Assembly (NCBI GenBank): GCA_003731685.1
Contig: RCNO01000021.1
Location: forward strand, 2,808-42,654
DNA length: 39,847 bases
Origin: Bacteroidetes/Chlorobi group bacterium MS-B_bin-24
Lineage (GTDB): Bacteria; Bacteroidota; Ignavibacteria; Kapaibacteriales; UBA2268
Direction: 5' to 3'
Both the position numbers and the translations under genes were made by a program. This document shows positions 1 to 8,039 of this stretch, in pieces (the first letter of the stretch is position 1; each line of letters opens with the position of its first letter). The notes beneath the pieces are model-generated. The model was not told where the DNA came from. It saw only the letters and a list, made by a program, of their open reading frames with translations, and ran no database searches.

Positions 1-383
1 AACGGAATCGCAAGAAAGCTAAGTAGCCTTAGGAACAGCGTGCCAAGTGGTGAAAGAAATTTCAACGGGGCTTCGGCAAACTTAATTTCTTTAACATAGG
101 AATAAACTTTCCCATCGATTTTTGCAAGAAGTATCTTTTTGGTATTCTTCTCGACATACTTTACCAATTGCCTTACATCTTTAAATGAAATCGTATCGTA
201 GATTTGATTATTTTCGACCACAAGTTGAGCAAAACCAGTAAATGTTATGCGTTCGCTTCGTTGTTTGTCTTCCTGACCATAAGTAATCAACAAACGATTT
301 TCGTTTTTCTTGAAGATTATTCCAACAACGATACCCAACAAAAACGCAATTAAAATCCAGTGGTGAATTTTTAATTTTTTCAT
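1..383 (-). CDS. Dicarboxylate/amino-acid:cation symporter (DAACS/SLC1), N-terminal part
   Basis: This reading frame runs off the left edge, so only about 127 N-terminal residues are present and the ORF track omits it. It begins MKKLKIHHWILIAFLLGI, a first membrane helix typical of sodium- or proton-coupled dicarboxylate/glutamate symporters. About 110 residues in comes SPLGTLFLRLLSFLAIP, which matches the family's second-helix motif (G-lF-LLk-iaiPL). Between them lies an approximately 75-residue soluble insert containing KKILLAKIDGKVYSYVKEI, longer than the usual TM1-TM2 loop. The product would import C4-dicarboxylates or acidic amino acids. It lies 79 bp downstream of ftcD on the same strand; glutamate is an ftcD product, which is suggestive only. 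Confidence 0.7.
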   Translation of the reverse strand, partial: MKKLKIHHWILIAFLLGIVVGIIFKKNENRLLITYGQEDKQRSERITFTGFAQLVVENNQIYDTISFKDVRQLVKYVEKNTKKILLAKIDGKVYSYVKEIKFAEAPLKFLSPLGTLFLRLLSFLAIP

Positions 384-421
384 CTCAAAAAATTTATTCA
401 AAAAATTTTCCCCGAATAATT

Positions 422-478
422 CCAGCGGACAACTACGTAGGACTTTTCGAAATAACGGACAGTTATTGCGTCCGCTGG
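422..478 (-). repeat. Nested inverted repeat at the 3' end of ftcD, possible terminator
   Basis: A 9-bp perfect inverted repeat (CCAGCGGAC at 422-430, GTCCGCTGG at 470-478) encloses a second one (AATAAC at 451-456, GTTATT at 462-467). The outer arm near 470 lies inside the last codons of ftcD and the inner arm spans the stop codon. There is no long U-tract on the minus-strand side, so an intrinsic terminator is only one possibility. Confidence 0.4.
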
Positions 479-2091
479 GCAATTATTTTAAGAATTTCGT
501 CCAGACATTCTTTTGCTCGATTTGAAATCATTTCCGCTTCGGTCTTAACTTTCGCCACGAAATCAGCATCTGTAATTGATGGTAAATTGATTAGCACATT
601 TCGATAGGCTCCCCAAATTCCTGTTTCAAGTGCTTTGGCTCCAACTTCAATGTCCGAACGGGAAGCAAAATTCCCTATTCGTGCCACTGCCTTCATCGCA
701 TCCCAACAAGAATCAGCCATACGCATTGTAGTCAATGGAACATTTATTGCCTTTTTCAAGCCTTCCTGCATTGCTTTTTCTCGCAATTCGATTTCCTCGA
801 GTGTGTTCTTTGGCAATCGTAATGCATCCATATACTCATTGAAGGCATTTGCATCGGCGTCTATCTTTGAAATCAATTCTCTAGTGGTATGATATAAAGG
901 CGGAATGACTTTCCGAAGTTCATCCGTAAGATGCTCAAACTTACGGACACCATAGGTCAGCTGTGCAACCATACAACCGAGGGCAGTACCAATAGCCGAA
1001 ATTGCCGCCGAGGCTGAACCTCCACCCGGCGCCGGCGTTCGAGCCGATATCTTTTCGATAAACTCCCGAACTGTGCTCCCAGCCAAAGGTTCATTGGGCT
1101 CTTCTTTAATCATATACTCGATGATTTTCTTTTTTGGGTCGAACGGCGTTATTGAATTTAGCCCCAACCTATCGACAACTAACTTTACCTTTTGGTCTTC
1201 ATGCAAAATAAAAAGATTCTCTCGCTCAATATAATATTCAGCAGCCATCAGAATTGCTTCCAGCGGAATTAAACCGACAAGTTCGGAGCCAACGACACCG
1301 ACTTTCAACTTCGCTGCCTGTCTTTTAATCTCCTCGAAAACTATATGGGGGGGTGTAACCTTGAAATTTGTTAAGTTTATCGAAACTTGGGCCATATTAT
1401 TTTCTTCGACCCACCATCCAATTGCCCTAACTTCCTTGAAAAGCCCGGGCTCGTTCGGTCCCCGTCCTGCTTCCCTAATGTTCAAAGCAATTCTGTGCGC
1501 CTGCTCTTTTGTCCCCAAAATATTAACATTGTAAGCGATTAGAAAATTCCGAGCACCAGCAACAGTCGCTCCCCACTCGGGAATAAATTCTGCTGGACCG
1601 AAATCGGGCTTCCATTCAGGCTTCTTTATCTTTTCGGCTAAACCTTCGTACTCCCCTTCGCGAATTTGCGACAGTTTCTTCCGATACTCCAACGGCTGGG
1701 CAAATTCATAAAGGTAAACAGGGATGCCAAGCTCCTCGCTGGCTCGGCGAGCAAATTCTTTTGCACACTCTACACATTCATCCATTGTAACATTTGCTAC
1801 AGGAACAAATGGGCACACATCAAGGGCACCAATCCGAGGATGCTCGCCCTTGTGATGTCGCATATCGATTAATTTGCGGGCAACGCGAGCTGCATTCAAA
1901 GCCCCTTGCGCAACTGCCGAAGGTTCCCCAACAAACGTATAGACCGTGCGATTCGTCGATTTTCCCGGATCTACATCAAGAAGAACACATCCCGGGGTCT
2001 GCCTGATTGCTTCTGCAATTTCTTCGATTACCTTTTCGTTCCGTCCTTCCGAAAAGTTCGGAACGCATTCTACAATCTTTTTCCCTTTCAT
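463..2091 (-). CDS. ftcD: Bifunctional glutamate formimidoyltransferase / formimidoyl-THF cyclodeaminase
   Basis: The 542-residue protein has the full length of the fused vertebrate-type enzyme (about 540). The N-terminal formiminotransferase half opens with ECVPNFSEGRN and contains NILGTKEQAHRIALNIREAG; the C-terminal cyclodeaminase half (from about residue 340) carries the glycine-rich TPAPGGGSASA motif. It moves the formimino group of N-formiminoglutamate to tetrahydrofolate and then deaminates it to 5,10-methenyl-THF, joining histidine breakdown to one-carbon metabolism. No hutH, hutU or hutI is in the window. Its ATG overlaps the stop of the upstream secreted-protein gene by 4 nt, so the two are probably co-transcribed. 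Identification is secure. Confidence 0.95.
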   Translation of the reverse strand: MKGKKIVECVPNFSEGRNEKVIEEIAEAIRQTPGCVLLDVDPGKSTNRTVYTFVGEPSAVAQGALNAARVARKLIDMRHHKGEHPRIGALDVCPFVPVANVTMDECVECAKEFARRASEELGIPVYLYEFAQPLEYRKKLSQIREGEYEGLAEKIKKPEWKPDFGPAEFIPEWGATVAGARNFLIAYNVNILGTKEQAHRIALNIREAGRGPNEPGLFKEVRAIGWWVEENNMAQVSINLTNFKVTPPHIVFEEIKRQAAKLKVGVVGSELVGLIPLEAILMAAEYYIERENLFILHEDQKVKLVVDRLGLNSITPFDPKKKIIEYMIKEEPNEPLAGSTVREFIEKISARTPAPGGGSASAAISAIGTALGCMVAQLTYGVRKFEHLTDELRKVIPPLYHTTRELISKIDADANAFNEYMDALRLPKNTLEEIELREKAMQEGLKKAINVPLTTMRMADSCWDAMKAVARIGNFASRSDIEVGAKALETGIWGAYRNVLINLPSITDADFVAKVKTEAEMISNRAKECLDEILKIIAQRTQ

Positions 2092-2663
2092 TTTCTTTCT
2101 TTTTTATTTAACATTTCTTCTCGAACAATAACAATTTTGCTTATTTCAGGAATGAGACTTATTAACTTTTTCCCCTCGAAAATCAACAAAGTATGTTCCA
2201 AGTTCGCAGCCGATAAATTCTTGTCATTAGTCTTTATCGTTATCTTAATTGGATTAAGGTACTTGTAGCCTTGGTAAACTTTTGAATAATCAATCTTCCG
2301 GGTAGTTTTCGATTCCGAAAATCGAAGAGTATCGTGCCACTGGTATCGTTCCTTTTTAACTAACAGGACAAAATTGGTATCCGATTGATTCGAAACACCA
2401 AAAACCAAACTGTCGCCAACGAAAAATTCAATCCTCTGCCAAGCAAAGTCGTCACGGGAATACAAATCGCCCAAAGCCTGTGAATCGAATCCCCGAAAGT
2501 ATCTGGAACTTGTGCTTTTTCCCGACTTCAAAATGATATTGTAGTAGTTTAGTTCATCGAGGATTTTTCGTGGGAAATCCGAAATGACAAGTGTGTCGGT
2601 ATCACTTGCCTGTAAAAGATTTAATCCAAAAGTTAGAGTAAAAAAAATAACAAAAATTCTCAT
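2088..2663 (-). CDS. Secreted protein of unknown function (191 aa)
   Basis: I do not recognise a family. The start MRIFVIFFTLTFGLNLLQAS is a plausible Sec signal peptide without a lipobox cysteine, so a periplasmic or outer-membrane-associated protein is expected. The mature part is mixed charge and rich in beta-prone segments (e.g. VLLVKKERYQW). No catalytic motif is evident. It shares an ATGA overlap with ftcD, implying translational coupling, although the functional link to folate chemistry is unclear. A TAATTTTG box lies 18 bp upstream of the start. Confidence 0.6.
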   Translation of the reverse strand: MRIFVIFFTLTFGLNLLQASDTDTLVISDFPRKILDELNYYNIILKSGKSTSSRYFRGFDSQALGDLYSRDDFAWQRIEFFVGDSLVFGVSNQSDTNFVLLVKKERYQWHDTLRFSESKTTRKIDYSKVYQGYKYLNPIKITIKTNDKNLSAANLEHTLLIFEGKKLISLIPEISKIVIVREEMLNKKERK

Positions 2664-2681
2664 TTTGCAACTTCAAAAAAG

Positions 2682-2689
2682 CAAAATTA
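2682..2689 (-). promoter_or_regulatory. Possible -7 element (TAATTTTG)
   Basis: The box matches the FCB -7 consensus TAnnTTTG and sits 18 bp upstream of the 2088-2663 gene. A TTTG lies only 10 bp further upstream, so the -33 spacing does not fit. Confidence 0.25.
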
Positions 2690-2818
2690 AGAAAACCGCC
2701 AAACTCAACCACCTCGAACCTCAAGAGATCGTACTAAAATCACTACGAAATGTCTCTTGTTTAAAAACTTTAAGCAGACATTAATTTTAATACAAGTTCA
2801 ACAATAGCAATAAACAAT

Positions 2819-5065
2819 TTAAAATGCATAGCCGAGGCGGATGTGGAAAACGGGGGACGCGAAGGCTCTTTTTTCGCCGTTCGGGTCGTAAACCGGAAAG
2901 CCTACATCAAGAAAGAAGGGTCCAGCAGGTGTAATAAACCCAATTCCAAAGCCGGTTGCACAAGCAATGCCACGAATGTAGTCGCCCAGTGTATATTTCA
3001 CATAATAGTCACCCTTTTCGTTTTGAATCAGCCATTGGTAAGCATTCCCCGCATCGAAAAATAAAGTTACGGTAAAAAGTTCAAGTATATCGGCAAAAGT
3101 TTTACCAATATACGAAGGTCTGCCAAACCGAAAACGAGCCTCGAGCGAAGTTTCAAAAAGTGTCGAGTTGCCTACAAAGTCCCGCAAAAAGCTATTCACA
3201 ATGGCACTACTGCTGGTGTCGAGCCGAAAACCCTTGAAGTAGCGAAGTTGGCGCGAAGCCCAACCCCGAACACTATTGGCACCACCAGCGAAAAAGTGTC
3301 TTTCAAACGGGACGAAGCTGTTTTTCTTATCGAACCAGTAAATGTAGCCCGTTTGGACTCGCGCCCCAAGAACAAAGAAATTCGTCAAATCCCAGAACCA
3401 ACGCGACGAGAAGTTGAACCGATAATATTTTGCCATACCAAAGAAGAAGTACCCATCGAAGCTCAAATTGGTCAGCCGACCGCGTCGGGGAATCAGTGGA
3501 TTATCGCGCGTATCGCCCGTAAAATTAATCCCAAAGATTGAAGTTGTCAACAACGGATGGTATGTATTAATGTATCTATCCAAGTTGCCAAAAATTGCTA
3601 TCGACTGCTGAATTCGCAAAGAATCCTCGAAGGAGTTGGCATTGGAAAAAAAACTTTGCGAAGCAGTCGCAAAATTTTTGGGAACTTGCCGCTCGAAGTA
3701 AAAATCGAAATCGATGTAATTGAAATAAGTCCACAAAGGCAGCCTCGAGGAAAATTTCAGCGGGAAAGTAAAAGTATTCAGCTGCAAAGAACCGAACACT
3801 TTCCTTCGGGAATAAAGTATTGAACTCGAAAGCCCTACCCTTGTATTACCAATAATCCAAAGCAATGGTTGAAGAAAATTCACTCCTGTTTGAAATTCAT
3901 ATTCAAGAGATTTCCGCTCGAAGATTACCCTACTTATATCGATTCCAAAGGCTCGCAGGAAAAAACTCGCCGATTGAGCACCACCGAAAATATTCCTGTC
4001 CGATATTGTAAACTCGAAACCAATGTTGATGGCTTTTTCTGCTGTTGTTCTGTTTGTAAATAACCCAACTCCGTAGTCCCGGAGTTTTCGATAATTCAAA
4101 AGAACAGCGAGATTAATTGTCGAATCGGTGAAAGGATGAAATGCACTCGAAGTATCAATACGAACAAGTTCAAAAGTTCCGAGCGAGCTTAAATTAATTT
4201 CTGAACTTAAAAGCTTCTTCTGGCTGAATAAATCTCCGGGCTTAATATCCAAGTTGTTGTACTTAACATTAAAGCCTACCCTTTTTTGGTTCCCAACGCT
4301 GTCGATGAAATTAATATGCCCAATCCTGACAGGTTTCCCCGTTCGAAACTCAATATAAACAGAATCGATTTTCTTTAAAGTATCGATGACAACTCTCGGA
4401 GATAGAAAATCTGCATAAAAATAGCCATTGTTTCTTAAAATCACTCGGATTGCGGTTAATTCCTCTGCTAAAAGTTCTTCGTTGAAAGGTTCGCCAACAC
4501 TTACTTTTTTCACACTCCGAATTTCTTTTTCCACCTCTGGGCTTAATGAATCGAGCCCTTGAACAGCGATGAAATCAACCCGATATTGAACGCCTTCGGA
4601 AATCGAAAACTCAAGAACATTGATTTTTTCAATAGAATCCGGATAAAAGCGATAATCCACCGCAACATCGTGAAAACCATTTTGAAAGTAAAAATTGTAA
4701 ATTGTTTGCTTATCGTTTTCAGCCAGGGGCTCTTTGAAAAAAGAAATTTCATTCGCAAGAGAAAGGACAATAGATTTCAGCGACGAAGCAAGCAATTTCG
4801 GAGCCGCTCGATTGCGGGCTACATTTTCGTAGTAGAAAAAAAGGGCTCTATGGGGAAGGCTCTTCTTTGTTGGTTTCGAAGAAATCAAGCCCTGCAATTT
4901 TTCGGAAGAAACAAAAGAATTCCCCTTGAAAACTACTTTATTAATTTCAAATAAGTCGGGATGATAGAAAGAATGGAACAACTTTTTATTGTTTTCAATC
5001 GAGAGAGAATCAGTCGCCCAAAACAACAAGCCAAAAAGCAAAAAGCAGAATCTTTGAAACCACAT
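2819..5065 (-). CDS. Omp85-family outer-membrane assembly protein (BamA/TamA-like)
   Basis: The ORF track gives 775 residues, but the start is better placed at internal Met28 (MWFQRFCFLLFGLLF), a clean signal peptide, because the preceding 27 codons run through the terminator of the upstream gene. The resulting 748-residue protein has N-terminal POTRA-like segments (KVVFKGNSFVSSEKL; YNFYFQNGFHDVAVDYRF; RVDFIAVQGLDSL) and a C-terminal barrel. The barrel has the Omp85 signatures GDTRDNPLIPRRG and GGANSVRGW, the latter being the loop-6 VRGW/F motif. It should insert or translocate outer-membrane proteins. No Skp or other Bam gene adjoins it, so it may be an accessory paralogue (TamA-like) rather than the main BamA. 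Confidence 0.88.
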   Translation of the reverse strand: MWFQRFCFLLFGLLFWATDSLSIENNKKLFHSFYHPDLFEINKVVFKGNSFVSSEKLQGLISSKPTKKSLPHRALFFYYENVARNRAAPKLLASSLKSIVLSLANEISFFKEPLAENDKQTIYNFYFQNGFHDVAVDYRFYPDSIEKINVLEFSISEGVQYRVDFIAVQGLDSLSPEVEKEIRSVKKVSVGEPFNEELLAEELTAIRVILRNNGYFYADFLSPRVVIDTLKKIDSVYIEFRTGKPVRIGHINFIDSVGNQKRVGFNVKYNNLDIKPGDLFSQKKLLSSEINLSSLGTFELVRIDTSSAFHPFTDSTINLAVLLNYRKLRDYGVGLFTNRTTAEKAINIGFEFTISDRNIFGGAQSASFFLRAFGIDISRVIFERKSLEYEFQTGVNFLQPLLWIIGNTRVGLSSSILYSRRKVFGSLQLNTFTFPLKFSSRLPLWTYFNYIDFDFYFERQVPKNFATASQSFFSNANSFEDSLRIQQSIAIFGNLDRYINTYHPLLTTSIFGINFTGDTRDNPLIPRRGRLTNLSFDGYFFFGMAKYYRFNFSSRWFWDLTNFFVLGARVQTGYIYWFDKKNSFVPFERHFFAGGANSVRGWASRQLRYFKGFRLDTSSSAIVNSFLRDFVGNSTLFETSLEARFRFGRPSYIGKTFADILELFTVTLFFDAGNAYQWLIQNEKGDYYVKYTLGDYIRGIACATGFGIGFITPAGPFFLDVGFPVYDPNGEKRAFASPVFHIRLGYAF

Positions 5066-5092
5066 TCTAAATTTTACAGCGAAATAAATTTG

Positions 5093-5136
5093 CAAAATAA
5101 AAAGACTGCTCCGAATAGCAAAGGATGGAGCAGTCT
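5093..5136 (-). terminator. Intrinsic terminator of the DUF2795 gene
   Basis: A 10-bp perfect stem (AGACTGCTCC 5103-5112 with GGAGCAGTCT 5127-5136, 14-nt loop) is followed on the minus strand by TTTTTATTTT. It starts 15 bp after the DUF2795 stop codon. Confidence 0.85.
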
Positions 5137-5150
5137 TGTGTTGCAAAAGG

Positions 5151-5390
5151 TTAGGCGTATTGCTCTTCTTCGTCGTCGTTGTAGAAATAATCCTCGGAAC
5201 TTATTTCCTCGTATTCAGGCCAGAGGTCTTCGATGCCCATAATCAAAGCTTCCTCGTCCTCGATTTCCATCAGATTATCTATAACCTGCTGAGGGCAACC
5301 AGTTCGGTTAGCATAATCAATCAACTCCTCCTTTGTTGCTGGGAACGGTGCATCTTCGAGATATGCAGCAAGTTCTGGTGTCCAAAACAT
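5151..5390 (-). CDS. DUF2795-domain small acidic protein
   Basis: The 79-residue protein has the DUF2795 pattern near its N-terminus: YLEDAPFPATKEELIDYA followed by PQQVIDNLMEIEDEEA. Members of this family are small helical proteins of unknown function. The C-terminus is strongly acidic (SSEDYFYNDDEEEQYA). The start is fixed by a very strong ribosome binding site, AAAGGAGGTGAAAT, immediately upstream. The gene is followed by its own terminator and separated by 74 bp from the upstream operon, so it may be expressed alone and strongly. Its role cannot be inferred from the sequence. Confidence 0.8.
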   Translation of the reverse strand: MFWTPELAAYLEDAPFPATKEELIDYANRTGCPQQVIDNLMEIEDEEALIMGIEDLWPEYEEISSEDYFYNDDEEEQYA

Positions 5391-5464
5391 ATTTCACCTC
5401 CTTTTTTGTTTATAATTCCAATTTCCAAAATAATATCCAAAATTTTATCGAAAAAACAAAAATA

Positions 5465-6196
5465 TTATTTTATTTCTTGGTAATAAATTTCATCAAAATT
5501 GTGCTGAATTATTAAAACCGAAGGCGAGCCAATCCCCGAGGCAACTTTAAAATCGCCACGCAAAACAATTGTGTATCCTTTGCCGGGCAAAAAGCTGTAA
5601 CTTTTGTAAAAGAACAAAACCGAATCTTTCTCGGCATCCCGAATTTCGATATTGTACTTTTCGGGATAAGTTGTAAAAAACTTCGTAAAGCTCCGAAAAC
5701 GTATACCCACTGCCACTGGATATTGTTGCTCAACCTTGAAAACCAAACTCCCCGACGAGTTATTAGCAATATTAACAAATCGAAAGTAAGAATTTGTAAA
5801 TGAATATGAGCTTAATGTATCGTAAAGAAGTAGTGGCTGAATCCTTTTTTGAAGCTGATAAATAAGGAAAGTATATGGTACCGCTTTTCGTAAACTCACC
5901 ATTCCATTGAAAAGAGTCGAATCGGATTTGTACAAAACAACAAAGTTTATAACCCCGGGAAGAACATTAATATATCGGAATCCCTCTTCCATACCGTAAT
6001 AAAGAGCAGAATGCAACAGGAAGTCCCCAGCGTAAATTTTCAACTTTTCGAATTGTGGTGCGCAATTCACACACATCACTTTGGAATATTGGGACGGAGT
6101 TATTTCCTGCTCGGTGTCCAAACTCGGTATACACTGACACCCAACCAAAATGCATAGTGCCAAAAAGTAAAATTTATATAGAATATATTTCCGCAT
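5465..6196 (-). CDS. DUF4397-like lipoprotein
   Basis: The N-terminus MRKYILYKFYFLALCILVGC ends in a lipobox (LVGC), so the protein should be lipidated at Cys20. The mature part resembles DUF4397 repeats: VMCVNCAPQFEKLKIYAGD, then YGMEEGFRYINVLPGVINFVV (the sGY..vpaG element) and YFRFVNIANNSSGSLVF starting a second unit. DUF4397 proteins are Ig-like beta-sandwich envelope proteins of unknown role. It begins 5 nt after the anti-sigma gene stop and is probably the last gene of that sigma-factor operon, hence a candidate ligand, partner or target of the signalling pair. Confidence 0.65.
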   Translation of the reverse strand: MRKYILYKFYFLALCILVGCQCIPSLDTEQEITPSQYSKVMCVNCAPQFEKLKIYAGDFLLHSALYYGMEEGFRYINVLPGVINFVVLYKSDSTLFNGMVSLRKAVPYTFLIYQLQKRIQPLLLYDTLSSYSFTNSYFRFVNIANNSSGSLVFKVEQQYPVAVGIRFRSFTKFFTTYPEKYNIEIRDAEKDSVLFFYKSYSFLPGKGYTIVLRGDFKVASGIGSPSVLIIQHNFDEIYYQEIK

Positions 6197-6201
6197 ATCT
6201 T

Positions 6202-7458
6202 TTAATATTTCACACTAACCCCATAAGTTATACCATTCTTTCGAGTTTGATACAAATTGTTTTGAACTTTGTACCAAAGGATAGTTCCTTCCCAACCAAG
6301 GAAAAGCGAAACTCTACGGTCGGGCGTGTATTGCAAACCTATTGTACCACGAGCGAGAGGTCCAACTGGCGTTCCACCAACGAAAATTTTAGCAAAAGGT
6401 TTAAGCCACTCGAAACTGAACAAATTGCTAACAGCCTGCTGATAATACAAACCATACCACCAAAGCAGGGGATTCTGTTTGTAAAACATCTTGTCGTCAT
6501 CACGAATCAAAGTAAACCTCTGCGGGAACTTTTCCTGTCCGAACTCGAAGCCAATTGTGCTATTTTTCCCAAGCTCGTAACCAATTCCAATGCCAGCATT
6601 ATTCAAAAGGCTTGTCTGAGTTGTGTTAATGTTGACTTCTGGCTGAGAATTAAGCATATACCCACGGAAAGTAAGAGTAAATTTACTTAAATGATTTAAA
6701 ATTGGTTCAATGTGATTAACTGGAACCTCAAAATTCTGATTGATTGGGATATTAGATTTAATCTTTCCATCCTGAACGAATATTTTATTAAAAGCAATCG
6801 GAAGCTGGTTCAAAGTATTACGAGAAGTTGTAACAGGCTCAAAAGTCCTGGATGGCTCTGTTGCGTTCGAACTAATTGAATTGTCCGAAGGTAAATTGTT
6901 AGCTTGCAAATTGAACTGCCGTAGCCACTTCTCGAAAGCGGATTGGAAAGCCCTTTCCAAATTTGCAACAGGCATAGTGTATGTCTTATTCTCGGTTGCA
7001 ACAATTTTAGGAACTTCGACAGCACTACCCACTGGAATCCCGGGCTGAGAGACGACTTGGATTCCTCGCTGAACGGGCTCCGCAGTTCGCTGCCAAGGAA
7101 TGAAAATCCAGAGCAAAACAAAAGAAACCAACCCACCGAAAATACTCGATGCAACAAAAGGAAAATACTTGGCTACAATTTGTTTGAAATTGTATAAAAG
7201 ACCAAGCGGAGCAGGACTTGTTCGCGGATATGCAGAGTTTGGTATTTTAAAGTCCAAGCTCGAGAAGATATAATTTGTTGCATCGAGCGGCGGAGCAATT
7301 GATTGCATATCTTTTTGGAAGAGTTGATTGAATTGCATTTGCTGGTCGAAATATTCCCTCAACTCTGGATTTCGGGAAAGTTCGGCAAACAGCAAATCCT
7401 TTTCAACCTGATTCAATTCCCCTTCCAAATACAAGTCAATTAATTTGATATAATCCAT
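6202..7458 (-). CDS. Putative dual-membrane-spanning anti-sigma factor (N-terminal anti-sigma, TM helix, C-terminal beta-barrel-like domain)
   Basis: Residues 1-55 (MDYIKLIDLYLEGELNQVEK...) resemble the cytoplasmic helical domain of anti-sigma factors, with the typical LYLEGEL and 'LxxNPELREYF' phrases but no zinc-binding HxxxCxxC. A single strongly hydrophobic helix follows at about residues 98-122 (FVASSIFGGLVSFVLLWIFI). Residues 125-255 are a low-complexity Ser/Asn/Pro-rich linker. From about 256 to the end alternating beta-strands appear (GIGIGYELGKNSTIGFEFG; RGTIGLQYTPDRRVSLFLGW), closing with an aromatic C-terminus (YGVSVKY) like small outer-membrane barrels. The gene lies 17 bp after an ECF sigma gene. 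This layout matches the Dma class reported in Bacteroides. Barrel assignment is inferred from pattern only. Confidence 0.72.
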   Translation of the reverse strand: MDYIKLIDLYLEGELNQVEKDLLFAELSRNPELREYFDQQMQFNQLFQKDMQSIAPPLDATNYIFSSLDFKIPNSAYPRTSPAPLGLLYNFKQIVAKYFPFVASSIFGGLVSFVLLWIFIPWQRTAEPVQRGIQVVSQPGIPVGSAVEVPKIVATENKTYTMPVANLERAFQSAFEKWLRQFNLQANNLPSDNSISSNATEPSRTFEPVTTSRNTLNQLPIAFNKIFVQDGKIKSNIPINQNFEVPVNHIEPILNHLSKFTLTFRGYMLNSQPEVNINTTQTSLLNNAGIGIGYELGKNSTIGFEFGQEKFPQRFTLIRDDDKMFYKQNPLLWWYGLYYQQAVSNLFSFEWLKPFAKIFVGGTPVGPLARGTIGLQYTPDRRVSLFLGWEGTILWYKVQNNLYQTRKNGITYGVSVKY

Positions 7459-7475
7459 AGCATTTATCCCATTTA

Positions 7476-8039
7476 TTATTTCTCATTTCTTAAAAAAGGA
7501 ATTAAATAATTACGAAGTTTTTCTTTTGCACGATAGTAACGAGTTTTAACCGTCGCAAGTGATTCACCTGTAATCTCTGCAATCTCTGCAAATGTTAAAC
7601 TCTGGTAATGGTGGAGCACAAAAATTTCTCGGACAGGGAAGTCGAGCAAAGCTAAGGCGTTCGCAATGATTTGTGAAGTTTCGCTCCGTTCAAGTTCTTC
7701 ATCGAAAACCGAAGTGCGATTATCTTCGAACGGGACAATCATCTTCTTGTCACGAAACCGATTCAAACACAAATTTCGGGCAATTTTCAACAACAAAGGC
7801 AAAATGTTGGTGACCTTTGCTCCACCCACACAGCTGGAATAAAATTTCAAAAAAGTTTCCTGAAAAACATCTTTGGCATCAGTCCGATTCCCCAATATTC
7901 TTAAAATAAAAGCAAAAAGCATCTGGCTGTATCGGTTATATATCTCGGTGAAAGCCAATTCGGCAATTTCCTTTCGGCTCGTAAGAGCCTGACAAAGTTC
8001 AAAATCGGACATCTGACCAAAGTTATCGAAACTTTCCAT
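7476..8039 (-). CDS. ECF-subfamily RNA polymerase sigma factor
   Basis: The 187-residue protein carries sigma region 2 (YNRYSQMLFAFILRILGN, then DAKDVFQETFLKFY) and region 4 (REIFVLHHYQSLTFAEIAEI followed by the TVKTRYYRAKEKLRNYL recognition helix). It lacks regions 1 and 3, as in the ECF group. It would direct RNA polymerase to envelope-related promoters and be held inactive by the product of the next gene. Its ATG overlaps the stop of the upstream lipoprotein gene (TAATG), so translation is likely coupled to that envelope protein. Confidence 0.93.
   Translation of the reverse strand: MESFDNFGQMSDFELCQALTSRKEIAELAFTEIYNRYSQMLFAFILRILGNRTDAKDVFQETFLKFYSSCVGGAKVTNILPLLLKIARNLCLNRFRDKKMIVPFEDNRTSVFDEELERSETSQIIANALALLDFPVREIFVLHHYQSLTFAEIAEITGESLATVKTRYYRAKEKLRNYLIPFLRNEK

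Noticed and set aside
2749-2782. 7-bp inverted repeat AATGTCT/AGACATT downstream of the Omp85 gene
   Set aside because: The 20-nt loop and absence of a minus-strand U-tract make it poor evidence for a terminator.
3248-3541. 97-aa plus-strand ORF within the Omp85 gene
   Set aside because: It is antisense to the diagnostic Omp85 barrel motifs and has no independent support.
6055-6690. 211-aa plus-strand ORF opposite the DUF4397 and anti-sigma genes
   Set aside because: Low-complexity composition and position antisense to two supported genes indicate a shadow frame.
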